Shown here: positions 21,646-29,248 of the stretch, in pieces
How the letters are laid out: each line of letters opens with the position of its first letter
Position numbering within the stretch: the first letter of the stretch is position 1
Source of the DNA: a virus
Strand: one strand, 5' to 3'
Length of the DNA stretch: 34,259 nucleotides
Virus record (IMG/VR): IMGVR_UViG_3300036945_000583
Span: 1 to 34,259 of that record
The notes under the pieces: model-generated
What the model saw: only the letters and a program-made list of their open reading frames with translations
What the model was told of the DNA's origin: nothing
Databases searched by the model: none
Position numbers and translations under genes: made by a program

Positions 21646-22266
21646 ATGGATTATTTTAAATTACATCGTGACTTTTGGGATTTCTGTTTTGAAAATCCTG
21701 AAAAAATTAAACCAAATCATTGTGCGCTTTACTGTTTTATTGTTGAGCATTGCAATAGATTAGGTTGGAAAACTAAATTTGGATTGCCTACAACTATGGC
21801 AAAAGATGCAATAGGGATAAGAAGTTATACTACCTATATTCAAACTCTGAATGATTTAGTTGATTTTGGATTGATTATTTTATACGAAAAATCTAAAAAT
21901 CAATACTCAAGCAATATAGTTGGTCTATTAAATTTTGATAAAGCACTTGATAAAGCACTTGACAAAGCATTTATAAACCACGCATCAAAGCAATGTGAAA
22001 GCACACAACAAAGCATTGATAGTATAATAATACCAATAAACAATAAACAAAATAACAATATACCAACGTTTGATGAGTTTTTAATTTACGCCAAAGAAAA
22101 AGAACCAAGTATAAAAGTTTCTGCTTTAAAAAATAAGTATGATGCTTGGGTTGAAAACGGTTGGAAAAATGGCAATGATAAGCCGATTAAAAATTGGAAA
22201 TCTGCATTACTTCAAACATTAACTTACATAGAAAAAGAAGTTACTAAAAATAAAATGGTTTACTAA
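21646..22266 (+). CDS. Replication initiator / helicase-loader-like protein
   Basis: 206 residues. The N-terminal ~100 residues form a winged-helix-like domain (FKLHRDFWDFCFENPEKI, HCALYCFIVEHCNRLGW, LPTTMAKDAIGIRSYTTYIQTLNDLVDFGLI) as in phage DnaD/RepO-type initiators. A linker with a 12-bp tandem repeat (DKALDKALDKAF, bases 21937-21972) follows. The C terminus (PTFDEFLIYAKEKEPS...AWVENGWKNGNDKPIKNWKSALLQT) is a module common before phage helicases. It overlaps the helicase start by one base (TAATG), so it probably recruits or loads that enzyme. It is the first gene after the structured leader. Confidence 0.8.
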   Translation: MDYFKLHRDFWDFCFENPEKIKPNHCALYCFIVEHCNRLGWKTKFGLPTTMAKDAIGIRSYTTYIQTLNDLVDFGLIILYEKSKNQYSSNIVGLLNFDKALDKALDKAFINHASKQCESTQQSIDSIIIPINNKQNNNIPTFDEFLIYAKEKEPSIKVSALKNKYDAWVENGWKNGNDKPIKNWKSALLQTLTYIEKEVTKNKMVY

Positions 22267-24047
22267 TGGATTATAGAGATTTTAACATAGACATAAGAAG
22301 TAGTAAAACATCGGGAGAAGTTCAATGCTTATGCCCTCTATGTAGCCACACTCGTAAAAAGAAATCCGATAAATGTCTTTCGGTTAACTTAGATAAAGAA
22401 AGTTGGTTTTGTCATCACTGTGCTTGGAAAGGTTCTTTGCAAAGACAAAAAATTGAAGACGTAGTTTATATTAAACCCGAATGGAAAAACAATACGAACT
22501 TATCTAAAAATGTTGTCAAGTGGTTTGAAGATAGAAATATAAGCCAAAAAACTTTAATTGAAACGAAAATAACAGAAAGTTTAGAATGGATGCCACAAGT
22601 AAACAAAGAAGTTAATACTATTCAGTTTAATTTTTTTCGTAACAATGAACTTGTAAACGTAAAATATCGAAGTAGTGCAAAAGACTTTAAATTACACAAG
22701 GGCAGTGAATTGATTTTTTACAATTTGGATTGTATTTCTGAAAATAAAGAATTGATTATTACAGAGGGCGAAATAGATTGTTTAAGTTTTATTGAAAGTG
22801 GTTTTAAAAACGTTGTTTCTGTTCCAAATGGTGCAAATTTAAACACTAATAATTTACAGTATGTAGATAATTGTATAGAATTATTTGATAATATAGAAAC
22901 TATTTTTATTGCAACAGATAACGATATAGCGGGTCGAAAACTTAGATACGAACTTGCTGAACGGTTTGGTATTGACAGATGTAAATATTTAGAGTTTGAA
23001 AGCTATAAAGATGCAAACGAATTACTACAACATAAAGGGACTATAGGTATTTCAGATTGTTTATTAAATGCCAAAGAGTTTCCAATTGAGGGCGTTTTTA
23101 CTATTGAAGATATCGATTTAGAAATAAACGATATGTACTCAAATGGTTTAGATAATGGTTTAGATACGGGAATGACAAACTTTGATAAATTATTAAGATT
23201 TTCAAAAGGTTATATTACAACAATAACGGGAATACCAGGACACGGTAAAAGTGATTTTTTAGACCAAATAGCATTAAAACTAAATATTAAACACGGTTGG
23301 AAATTTGCTTTTTACAGTCCTGAGAATAAACCAACACGTTTACATATTTCAAAATTAGCACGTAAGTTAATCGGTAAAAAATGGTATGGAGAAAATAGAA
23401 TTACTTTTGATGAACTTACACAAGTTAAAGAGCATTTAAATAATAAATTTTGGTTTATAAAACCCGAAAAGGATTTTACTTTAGACAGTATTTTGATGCA
23501 CGTTAAACTATTAAAGAAAACCAAAGGAATTGATGCCTTTGTTATTGATGCTTGGAATAAATTAGAGCATAAATATGGACAAAGTGAAACAAAATACATA
23601 GGTGAAAGTTTGGATAAATTAGCAGTGTTTTGTGAAGAAAATAACGTACATTGTTTTTTGGTCGCACACCCTACTAAAATTGCAAAAGCTAAAGATACTG
23701 GTAAATATGAAATTCCTAATCTTTACAATATATCGGGTTCTGCAAATTTTTATAATAAAACAGATAACGGTATAACGGTTTACCGAGATTTTGAAGAAAA
23801 TAACACAAAGGTTTATGTTCAGAAAGTAAAGTTTTCACATTGGGGCGAAATTGGTTTAGCTGAGTTTGACTATGATTTAGAAAGTGGTAGATATTTAAAC
23901 AATTTTAATGATGTTAAAAGTTGGCTACAACAAAACAAACCAATAGAAATAGAAACCGCACCGTTTCCTATGATTGCCTTAGAAGATGTTAAAACGGTTT
24001 TTGATAATGACTTACCGTTTAATGATAATTTTGAAGTACCTTTTTAA
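22266..24047 (+). CDS. Primase-helicase (T7 gp4-like)
   Basis: 593 residues. An N-terminal CHC2-like zinc finger (C23-x2-C26, C49-x2-C52) is followed by a TOPRIM primase core with E166 in ITEGEID and the ATDNDIAG motif (D217, D219). The RecA-type helicase domain has Walker A GIPGHGKS at 321-328, Walker B FVIDAW (D427) and LVAHPTK at 463-469. It should unwind DNA and make primers at the fork. The last ~20 residues contain DLPF, the same tip as in the phage SSB-like protein, possibly a shared docking peptide. Confidence 0.95.
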   Translation: MDYRDFNIDIRSSKTSGEVQCLCPLCSHTRKKKSDKCLSVNLDKESWFCHHCAWKGSLQRQKIEDVVYIKPEWKNNTNLSKNVVKWFEDRNISQKTLIETKITESLEWMPQVNKEVNTIQFNFFRNNELVNVKYRSSAKDFKLHKGSELIFYNLDCISENKELIITEGEIDCLSFIESGFKNVVSVPNGANLNTNNLQYVDNCIELFDNIETIFIATDNDIAGRKLRYELAERFGIDRCKYLEFESYKDANELLQHKGTIGISDCLLNAKEFPIEGVFTIEDIDLEINDMYSNGLDNGLDTGMTNFDKLLRFSKGYITTITGIPGHGKSDFLDQIALKLNIKHGWKFAFYSPENKPTRLHISKLARKLIGKKWYGENRITFDELTQVKEHLNNKFWFIKPEKDFTLDSILMHVKLLKKTKGIDAFVIDAWNKLEHKYGQSETKYIGESLDKLAVFCEENNVHCFLVAHPTKIAKAKDTGKYEIPNLYNISGSANFYNKTDNGITVYRDFEENNTKVYVQKVKFSHWGEIGLAEFDYDLESGRYLNNFNDVKSWLQQNKPIEIETAPFPMIALEDVKTVFDNDLPFNDNFEVPF

Positions 24048-24048
24048 T

Positions 24049-24336
24049 ATGAAATATAATCAACAACTTAGAACATCGGCTTGGATGCGTAAACGTGCCG
24101 AGATAATGCAAAGAGATAATTTTGTTTGCGTAAACTGTTTATGTGATAACTTTGAAACACCTTTAGAAGTGCATCACATAGGATATTTAAAGCGAAAAAA
24201 GGCTTGGGAATATCCTGATTATTTACTTGTTACTTTGTGTAGAGATTGCCACCAAAAAGAACACGATAACGAAAATACATTAAGACCACACATAATAATT
24301 AACTGGATAACAAGATTATTGAAACAAAAGCAATAA
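24049..24336 (+). CDS. HNH endonuclease
   Basis: 95 residues with the HNH layout: two zinc-binding CxxC motifs (CVNC near 31-34 and CRDC near 71-74), LEVHHIGYLKRK with the catalytic His pair in the middle and CHQKEH at the end. A longer frame starts at 23986 inside the helicase gene; the ATG at 24049, one base after the helicase stop, is the better start. Small phage HNH enzymes may nick DNA for packaging or replication, or be mobile. It is placed in the replication operon, away from terminase. Confidence 0.88.
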   Translation: MKYNQQLRTSAWMRKRAEIMQRDNFVCVNCLCDNFETPLEVHHIGYLKRKKAWEYPDYLLVTLCRDCHQKEHDNENTLRPHIIINWITRLLKQKQ

Positions 24337-24354
24337 CTAATAATTGGATTTAAG

Positions 24355-24702
24355 ATGCGAAAAATAAATATTAAACCGCTTTCGGTTAACGAATGTTGGC
24401 AGGGACAAAGATTTAAAACAAAGGAATATAAACAATACGAAAAGGATGTTTTATTAACCTTACCTAAATTAAAAATTTGCGATGCACCATATCAAATAAG
24501 TATTGAGTTTGCATTTAGTAGTACACTTGCGGACATTGATAACCCTTTAAAGCCTTTTTTAGATATACTGCAAAAAAAATACAATATAAACGATAGAGAT
24601 GTTTATAAGTTAAACGTTGCTAAAACAGTCGTTAAAAAAGGTTTTGAGTACATAAGATTTAATATTGAAAGATATGAAAAACAAACTACTGACAAAAGCT
24701 AA
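24355..24702 (+). CDS. RusA-like Holliday junction resolvase
   Basis: 115 residues. The RusA signature is clear: KPLSVNECWQGQRFKTKEYKQYEKDV at the start, ADIDNPLKPFLDILQKKY near 64-81 and NDRDVYKL near 84-91, with the acidic residues needed for metal binding. It resolves branched DNA before packaging and fits with the ERF protein. It overlaps the next small gene by 29 bases. Confidence 0.9.
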   Translation: MRKINIKPLSVNECWQGQRFKTKEYKQYEKDVLLTLPKLKICDAPYQISIEFAFSSTLADIDNPLKPFLDILQKKYNINDRDVYKLNVAKTVVKKGFEYIRFNIERYEKQTTDKS

Positions 24703-24859
24703 TATACAAGTTAATATTTTACCTTTAAACACGCCTTTACTTTTAAAAGCGTTTCACAAGAAAACAGGCGAATGCTTTGAGAAAAAAATAACTTATAAAG
24801 AATGGATAGAGTTTAAAAAGCATAGCGATTATAATTATTACACTTATCAACTAATTTAG
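24674..24859 (+). CDS. Small hypothetical protein (61 aa)
   Basis: 61 residues, basic, with KAFHKKTGECFEKKITYKEWIEFKK in the centre and a Tyr-rich end. The frame can be extended to a TTG at 24665, but the ATG at 24674 is preferred. It overlaps the resolvase end. Function unknown. Confidence 0.55.
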   Translation: MKNKLLTKANIQVNILPLNTPLLLKAFHKKTGECFEKKITYKEWIEFKKHSDYNYYTYQLI

Positions 24860-24883
24860 AATTAATCTTAACTAATATTTTTA

Positions 24884-24891
24884 TAACTTTG
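24884..24891 (+). promoter_or_regulatory. -7 box TAACTTTG before the IbrA/IbrB block
   Basis: TAACTTTG at 24884-24891 fits the Bacteroidetes -7 element. No good TTTG lies at the right distance upstream. The ATG of the next gene follows after four bases, which would give a leaderless mRNA. Confidence 0.5.
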
Positions 24892-24895
24892 TTTT

Positions 24896-25282
24896 ATGGA
24901 AAGAATTTATCACAGATACGAATATTGGGAATGTTTTAAAAATGGGTTTTTTAAAAACGTTTCTGGAACAGAAAAAAAAGAGTTGGCAAAAAAAGTTATT
25001 GAAATTTTTGAAAACCCTAAACTAACTGAAAAATTTATGCAAAAAGTAATTGACGAATGGCAATATTCTTGTGAGCATAATTTAACAAACATAGCTTTAA
25101 ATCGTGTAGCTTGGTTAGGTCAATCGGCTTGTTGTTTATATGCTAAAATACCTTATCAAATTACAATGGAAAATTGGAGATTTGTAGATGAAAACAAAAG
25201 AAAAATAGCTTGTGAAATAGCTGAAAAAATAATTAAAGAATATGAAACCAAAAACAAACAATTATGCCTAAACATTTTTTAA
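24896..25282 (+). CDS. Hypothetical protein linked to IbrA-like gene
   Basis: 128 residues, helical, with a distinctive middle part: EWQYSCEHNLTNIALNRVAWLGQSACCLYAKIP at about 59-91, containing three Cys and several conserved-looking polar residues, then a long helix (NKRKIACEIAEKIIKEYE). It overlaps the IbrA-like gene by 19 bases and has its own -7 box, so it heads the block. I do not recognise a family; joint function with IbrA/IbrB is inferred from the overlap only. Confidence 0.65.
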   Translation: MERIYHRYEYWECFKNGFFKNVSGTEKKELAKKVIEIFENPKLTEKFMQKVIDEWQYSCEHNLTNIALNRVAWLGQSACCLYAKIPYQITMENWRFVDENKRKIACEIAEKIIKEYETKNKQLCLNIF

Positions 25283-26478
25283 ATCAAAACGTTTGCGATG
25301 CAAGTATTGAAAGGATAAAATATACTTTTGATAACTTTGAAAAAATATACTTGTCATTTTCAGCAGGTAAAGATAGTACTGTAATGCTTCATTTAGTTAT
25401 GGACGAAGCTATTAAAAGAAACCGTAAAATAGGACTATTGATAGTTGATTTAGAGGGTCAATATAAATTAACCATACAACATATGGAAGCCTGTGTTGAA
25501 ATGTATAAAGAGTATTTAGATGTTTATTGGATATGTTTACCAATACATTTAAGAAATGCAGTTTCTGTGTTTCAACCTTTTTGGAAGTGTTGGGATAAAG
25601 AAGTTAAAAATGATTGGATAAGAGAAGTTCCAAAATTAGGAATAACAGAAGAAAGTAAATTCCCTTTTTTTAGAGACGGAATGGAATTTGAAGAGTTTGT
25701 TCCAGAGTTTGGAGAATGGTATTCTAAAGGTAAAACAACGGCTTGTTTAGTTGGTATTCGTGCCGATGAGAGTTTAAACAGATTTAGAACCATTGCGAGT
25801 AATTCAAAAATAACTTTTAACGAAAAACAATGGACTACTAAAGTAACTGACAATGTATTTAATGTTTACCCAATTTATGATTGGAAAACTGAAGACATTT
25901 GGACTTATCACGGTAAAAATAAAAATAAAAGACATAATGAACTTTATGATGTGATGCATAAAGCAGGACTTTCAATACACTTACAAAGAATTTGTCAGCC
26001 TTATGGAGATGACCAAAGAAGAGGTTTATATTTATTTCACGTTATAGAGCCAGAAACTTGGGCAAAAGTTGTCGCAAGGGTTGAGGGTGCAAATAGTGGT
26101 GCATTATATGTTCAAGATACTGGAAATATAAATGGATATGGAAAAATAACAAAACCAGAACACCACACTTGGAAATCATTTTCAGAATTAATTTTAAAAA
26201 CTTTACCAGAAGTAACTGCTGAACATTACAAAAATAAAATTTACACTTTTATAAATTGGTGGGAGCAAAGAGGTTATTTAGACGGAATACCAGAACAAGC
26301 ACCTGCAATTCTTGAAAGTGAAAGATTAGCACCAAGCTGGAGAAGAATTTGTAAATCACTACTTAGAAATGATTATTGGTGCAAAGGACTTGGATTTACT
26401 CAACACAAAACAGAGGCTTACAATAAATATTTAAAACTAAAAAAAGAACAAAGAGCATTAAACAATTTTAAATTATAA
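25264..26478 (+). CDS. IbrA-like PAPS-reductase/PP-loop protein (DUF3440)
   Basis: 404 residues. The N-terminal PAPS-reductase-like ATP-pyrophosphatase domain has the PP-loop SFSAGKDST at 31-39 and continues to CLVGIRADESLNRF near 161-174 and IYDWKTEDIWTYH. The C-terminal part (HLQRICQPYGDDQRRGL, INWWEQRGYLDGIP, PSWRRICKSLLRNDYWCKGLGF) matches the DUF3440 region of IbrA-type proteins. IbrA and IbrB are known as paired regulators of E. coli eib genes; the chemistry is not established. The domain class activates substrates by adenylation, as in sulfur transfer or DndC-type DNA modification. The next gene, two bases on, is the expected IbrB partner. Confidence 0.85.
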   Translation: MPKHFLNQNVCDASIERIKYTFDNFEKIYLSFSAGKDSTVMLHLVMDEAIKRNRKIGLLIVDLEGQYKLTIQHMEACVEMYKEYLDVYWICLPIHLRNAVSVFQPFWKCWDKEVKNDWIREVPKLGITEESKFPFFRDGMEFEEFVPEFGEWYSKGKTTACLVGIRADESLNRFRTIASNSKITFNEKQWTTKVTDNVFNVYPIYDWKTEDIWTYHGKNKNKRHNELYDVMHKAGLSIHLQRICQPYGDDQRRGLYLFHVIEPETWAKVVARVEGANSGALYVQDTGNINGYGKITKPEHHTWKSFSELILKTLPEVTAEHYKNKIYTFINWWEQRGYLDGIPEQAPAILESERLAPSWRRICKSLLRNDYWCKGLGFTQHKTEAYNKYLKLKKEQRALNNFKL

Positions 26479-26480
26479 AT

Positions 26481-27128
26481 ATGAAAACACAAATTATCGA
26501 ATTAGTAAAAAATCTTTCAACTTTAGAAGTTGACGAAAGAGTAAATGCAATTAACGAAATAAAATTAGCATTACACGAAATAAGTCCATTTAAAACAGAG
26601 CCAGTTGATTGTGTTTTGTGGGTAAAAAATAATACCGTACAAGCAAACGATTACAACCCTAATAGCGTTGCACCGCCAGAAATGGAATTATTAAGACTTT
26701 CTATATCTTCAGACGGATATACTCAACCTATTGTAAGTATGGATAACTTTGATGGAACAAGAGAAGTTATAGATGGATTTCACAGAAATAGAGTTGGTAA
26801 AGAATGTAATGAAATACAACAACGTGTTCACGGATATTTACCAGTTGTTACAATAAATCAAGATAGAACAAAAATTAACGACAGAGTAGCCTCAACTATT
26901 AGACATAATAGAGCAAGAGGTAAACACAAAATTGATGCGATGAGTGATATTGTAATTGATTTAAAAAAACGTAATTGGAGTGATGAAAAAATAGCTAAAA
27001 ATTTAGGAATGGATGCAGATGAAGTTTTAAGACTTTGTCAAATTGGTGGACTTTCTGAATTATTTTCAGATAAAGAATATAGTCAAGCTTGGGAAGCTGA
27101 AATGTATGAAGCAGGAAATGAAATGTAG
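26481..27128 (+). CDS. IbrB-like ParB/Srx-domain protein
   Basis: 215 residues. The central domain has the ParB-type nucleotide-binding motifs: PPEMELLRLSISSDGYTQPI, then EVIDGFHRNRVGKE near 96-109 and the second motif ASTIRHNRARGKHKIDAMSDI near 142-162. A C-terminal helix-turn-helix-like region (WSDEKIAKNLGMDADEVLRL) follows. The order IbrA then IbrB, two bases apart, is the known pairing. It may bind DNA or a nucleotide for the partner enzyme. It overlaps the downstream nuclease start. Confidence 0.85.
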   Translation: MKTQIIELVKNLSTLEVDERVNAINEIKLALHEISPFKTEPVDCVLWVKNNTVQANDYNPNSVAPPEMELLRLSISSDGYTQPIVSMDNFDGTREVIDGFHRNRVGKECNEIQQRVHGYLPVVTINQDRTKINDRVASTIRHNRARGKHKIDAMSDIVIDLKKRNWSDEKIAKNLGMDADEVLRLCQIGGLSELFSDKEYSQAWEAEMYEAGNEM

Positions 27129-27861
27129 TATTGATAAAAGTGTGGTTTTCGATAGTGTAAGCCACACTTATACTAAAAATGGTAAAAAATTAATATCTGT
27201 TACAACCTTTATCAATCAATTTAAAAATAAATTTGATAGTGATTACCATTCAAAACGTATTGCAAAAAAAGAAAATAAAACACAAGAAGAGATTTTAAAA
27301 CTTTGGAGTGATAAAGCCAAAAAGTCTTGTGAAATAGGAACTGCAATACACAAAATATTTGAAGATTATATTGATGGTAAATTTTCTGTAATATCAAACG
27401 AAATCGAAATTGATTTTATGGATTTAGATATTGAATATTTAATTGATTTTTATCCTAAATCAAAAGTAGCTATTCAATTTATAAAAGACTTTTTTATCAG
27501 TGGTCGATTAACTCCAGTTTATACTGAATACATAGTACACAATGATTTTTTAGCGGGTCAAGTTGATTTAATTTGCAAAGATAAAGACAACAACTATTAT
27601 ATTTTAGACTTTAAAACCAACGATAAAATAGAAACTTTTTCCTATAACAAAAAAATGTTAGGAGTTTTTAAAGAGATTAACGATTGTAATTTTTACCATT
27701 ATTCATTACAATTAAGCATTTATAAAAAAATGTTTGATAAAGATATTAAAGGACTTTTTATAATTCACATAAAGCCTAATAAATACGATTTTATAGAATG
27801 TATAGATATATTTCATAATTACAATATTGATTTTAACTCTATTTTAAATCATTCTAAATAA
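27118..27861 (+). CDS. PD-(D/E)XK nuclease (RecB/Cas4-like)
   Basis: About 247 residues from the ATG at 27118 (ATG at 27106 is also possible; the frame extends further into the IbrB gene). RecB-family motifs in order: GTAIHKIFEDY near 74-84, YTEYIVHNDFLAGQVDLI near 136-153 with the first acidic residues, YILDFKTN near 162-169 with the D-x-K catalytic pair, and YHYSLQLSIYKK near 192-203. It is an exonuclease-type fold that could process recombination ends or cut host or competitor DNA. The overlap with the IbrB-like gene suggests it belongs to that block. Confidence 0.85.
   Translation: MKCSIDKSVVFDSVSHTYTKNGKKLISVTTFINQFKNKFDSDYHSKRIAKKENKTQEEILKLWSDKAKKSCEIGTAIHKIFEDYIDGKFSVISNEIEIDFMDLDIEYLIDFYPKSKVAIQFIKDFFISGRLTPVYTEYIVHNDFLAGQVDLICKDKDNNYYILDFKTNDKIETFSYNKKMLGVFKEINDCNFYHYSLQLSIYKKMFDKDIKGLFIIHIKPNKYDFIECIDIFHNYNIDFNSILNHSK
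27841..27859. promoter_or_regulatory. Degenerate copy of the 19-bp palindrome
   Basis: ATTTTAAATCATTCTAAAT at the end of the nuclease gene matches the palindrome at most positions. It lies 34 bases upstream of a TATCTTTG box, not at the usual spacing, so function is uncertain. Confidence 0.35.
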
Positions 27862-27893
27862 CATAAAAAAGTTAAACGTATTAAAATAATTAC

Positions 27894-27901
27894 TATCTTT
27901 G
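27894..27901 (+). promoter_or_regulatory. -7 box TATCTTTG reading into the cassette array
   Basis: TATCTTTG at 27894-27901 with GTTA in place of a proper TTTG at the -33 position. It is the only recognisable promoter element before the five cassettes, so it may serve the whole array in the way an integron Pc promoter does. Confidence 0.5.
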
Positions 27902-27912
27902 TTGAGATTGTT

Positions 27913-28051
27913 GATTATAACGGTTCTCGGCTTTGTTTAGTGCCGAAAATTCAAGACAAAACACAAAAGTACACACTAATTTTTAAATTTAAAAACAATG
28001 ATTTCAAACACAAAATTAACCCGCAATCTTGCCAAACTGATGTTAGTGGCA
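27913..28051 (+). repeat. attC-like site 0 (left end, weak 5' arm)
   Basis: The 3' half-site GTTAGTGGCA (28042-28051) is certain because it is complementary to the 3' end of the same cassette at 28280-28289. The 5' half GATTATAAC (27913-27921) followed by GGTTC fits the spacer pattern of the other sites. The internal arms pair poorly, so this may be an attI-like or decayed site. Confidence 0.5.
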
Positions 28052-28288
28052 GTCTTTTCTTTAACATTATTTTCTTGCGAAAATGAAGAAGACAAAATTA
28101 AAGTAGGACAAACTTGGAAAGTAGTTATTGGAGAAAAAAATCCTTATGAAAAACCTACTTTTTTATATAGAAAAGTAATTGATATTCAAGGAGATTATGT
28201 TCAATATATTGAAAATAAAAAAGACACATTAAACGATTCAAAATATTGGTTTCTTGTTTCTGCGGAGTTGGTTGGAGATTGCCACTAA
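27998..28288 (+). CDS. Cassette 1: small lipoprotein
   Basis: 96 residues from ATG 27998, with a lipoprotein signal (KLTRNLAKLMLVAVFSLTLFSC, lipobox LFSC, C27) and an acidic, beta-type mature part (GQTWKVVIGEKNP, KVIDIQGDYVQYI). The cassette border falls at 28042/28043. The cassette itself encodes from LVAVFSL onward, and the positively charged signal start lies in the flanking site. The alternative ATG at 28040-28042 spans the border and gives a signal with no charge. The stop TAA is part of the TAAC half-site. Function unknown. Confidence 0.65.
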   Translation: MISNTKLTRNLAKLMLVAVFSLTLFSCENEEDKIKVGQTWKVVIGEKNPYEKPTFLYRKVIDIQGDYVQYIENKKDTLNDSKYWFLVSAELVGDCH

Positions 28289-28413
28289 CGTTATGTTGCT
28301 TGGCATCTGTTGCCGAGAACGCAAAAGAAGTTATGAAAATTAAATTTAATATCAGCAGCGTATTTTCCGCTGAAAAAATAAACGGCAATAGTGCCAAACA
28401 ACTGTTATAACTC
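28280..28413 (+). repeat. attC-like site 1
   Basis: 5' half TGCCACTAAC (28280-28289), spacer GTTAT, arm GTTGCTTGGCA; 3' arm TGCCAAACAAC (arms pair 10 of 11), then T and half-site GTTATAACTC (28404-28413). The central part holds a CAGCG/CGCTG hairpin and a GCCGAGAAC stretch. Its middle resembles that of site 3. Confidence 0.75.
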
Positions 28414-28421
28414 GTTATTTT

Positions 28422-28703
28422 ATGGAATTATATTTTAAAAATTCAAACGGACAATTACAAGAAACTAATTTAAGACAAATATTGTCTAATGCTTTAAAAA
28501 CTGCAAACTTTGAAATGGATAATGGAAGTTTTGAAGGCGACAATCACAAATGGATAGGTGTTGTTCAGAAAAGCAAAAATAAAACACAAGTTGTTACAAA
28601 CATTACTTTTTTAGACGATGGTAACACGATTACAGGATTACACGTTTACGAAACTCCAATTATAAAAGTTGTCGATGAAGAAAATAGTCGTCAGGTGGTA
28701 TAA
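28422..28703 (+). CDS. Cassette 2: hypothetical protein (93 aa)
   Basis: 93 residues: MELYFKNSNGQLQETNLRQI, then a beta-rich part (HKWIGVVQKSKNKTQVVTNI, NTITGLHVYETPIIKVVDEE). No signal or membrane segment. The ATG is 18 bases after the cassette border and the stop two bases before the terminal repeat, so the ORF fills the cassette. It has no promoter of its own. Function unknown. Confidence 0.65.
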   Translation: MELYFKNSNGQLQETNLRQILSNALKTANFEMDNGSFEGDNHKWIGVVQKSKNKTQVVTNITFLDDGNTITGLHVYETPIIKVVDEENSRQVV

Positions 28704-28704
28704 T

Positions 28705-28843
28705 GAGTTATAACGGCGGAGCATTGCCGAAGAAGCGAAGAAAGTAAGCGAGTGCTTTCGGATAATCACAAAAAATAACAGATACAAAACCAACATCATA
28801 GTTCGCCTTAATTCGCTTTTTTGGCAATGCTATGTTAACAGAA
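28705..28843 (+). repeat. attC-like site 2
   Basis: 5' half GAGTTATAAC (28705-28714), spacer GGCGG and an arm beginning AGCATTGCC. The 3' arm TTCGCTTTTTTGGCAATGCT mirrors the 5' arm for about 20 bases with few mismatches and is followed by AT and half-site GTTAACAGAA (28834-28843). Confidence 0.8.
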
Positions 28844-28851
28844 GCCTTATT

Positions 28852-29244
28852 ATGGTACAAGAAGAAAAAATAGAATACTACGCAAATAATATTGCAAAAG
28901 AACTTTGTGATATAGTTCATTTTTCAGTTGAAAATGTTTCTGTTCTTTTAAAATCAAGAATTAGAATTTTAATGCACGATGTATTGAATGATGAAATTTC
29001 AGAATTAGAAAAAAAACGTTCATTTATGGTTGATGAATATTCAAGCGATAAAGTTCCAGCGTGGCGTAAAAGAGAATTACAATCTAAAATTGCGGAATTG
29101 AATGTAGAATTGAAAAAAGCACGTAAAAACGCAGATACAATAAGAATTTCAAGAGAATTTGAGTTACTAAAAAAAGAATGTAACAATAATCTTCCGAAAG
29201 AATTTATGGAAAGATATTACGAACTTCAAAAGCAGTTACGCTAA
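28852..29244 (+). CDS. Cassette 3: coiled-coil hypothetical protein (130 aa)
   Basis: 130 residues, almost wholly helical and charged. An N-terminal domain (EEKIEYYANNIAKELCDIVHFSVE) leads into a coiled coil (LNDEISELEKKRSFMV, RELQSKIAELNVELKKARKN). The ATG lies 18 bases after the cassette border, the same offset as in cassette 2. The stop is four bases before the terminal repeat. It is more lysine- and arginine-rich than the phage genes around it. Function unknown. Confidence 0.65.
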   Translation: MVQEEKIEYYANNIAKELCDIVHFSVENVSVLLKSRIRILMHDVLNDEISELEKKRSFMVDEYSSDKVPAWRKRELQSKIAELNVELKKARKNADTIRISREFELLKKECNNNLPKEFMERYYELQKQLR

Positions 29245-29248
29245 AGGT

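Noticed and set aside
24049-24336. HNH gene as part of the packaging machinery
   Set aside because: It lies in the replication operon on the other strand, far from terminase; packaging-linked HNH genes usually sit beside terL, so I did not assign that role.
24896-27128. Calling the IbrA/IbrB block a phosphorothioation (Dnd) system
   Set aside because: Only the PP-loop class is shared with DndC; no cysteine desulfurase or DndD/DndE-like proteins are present.
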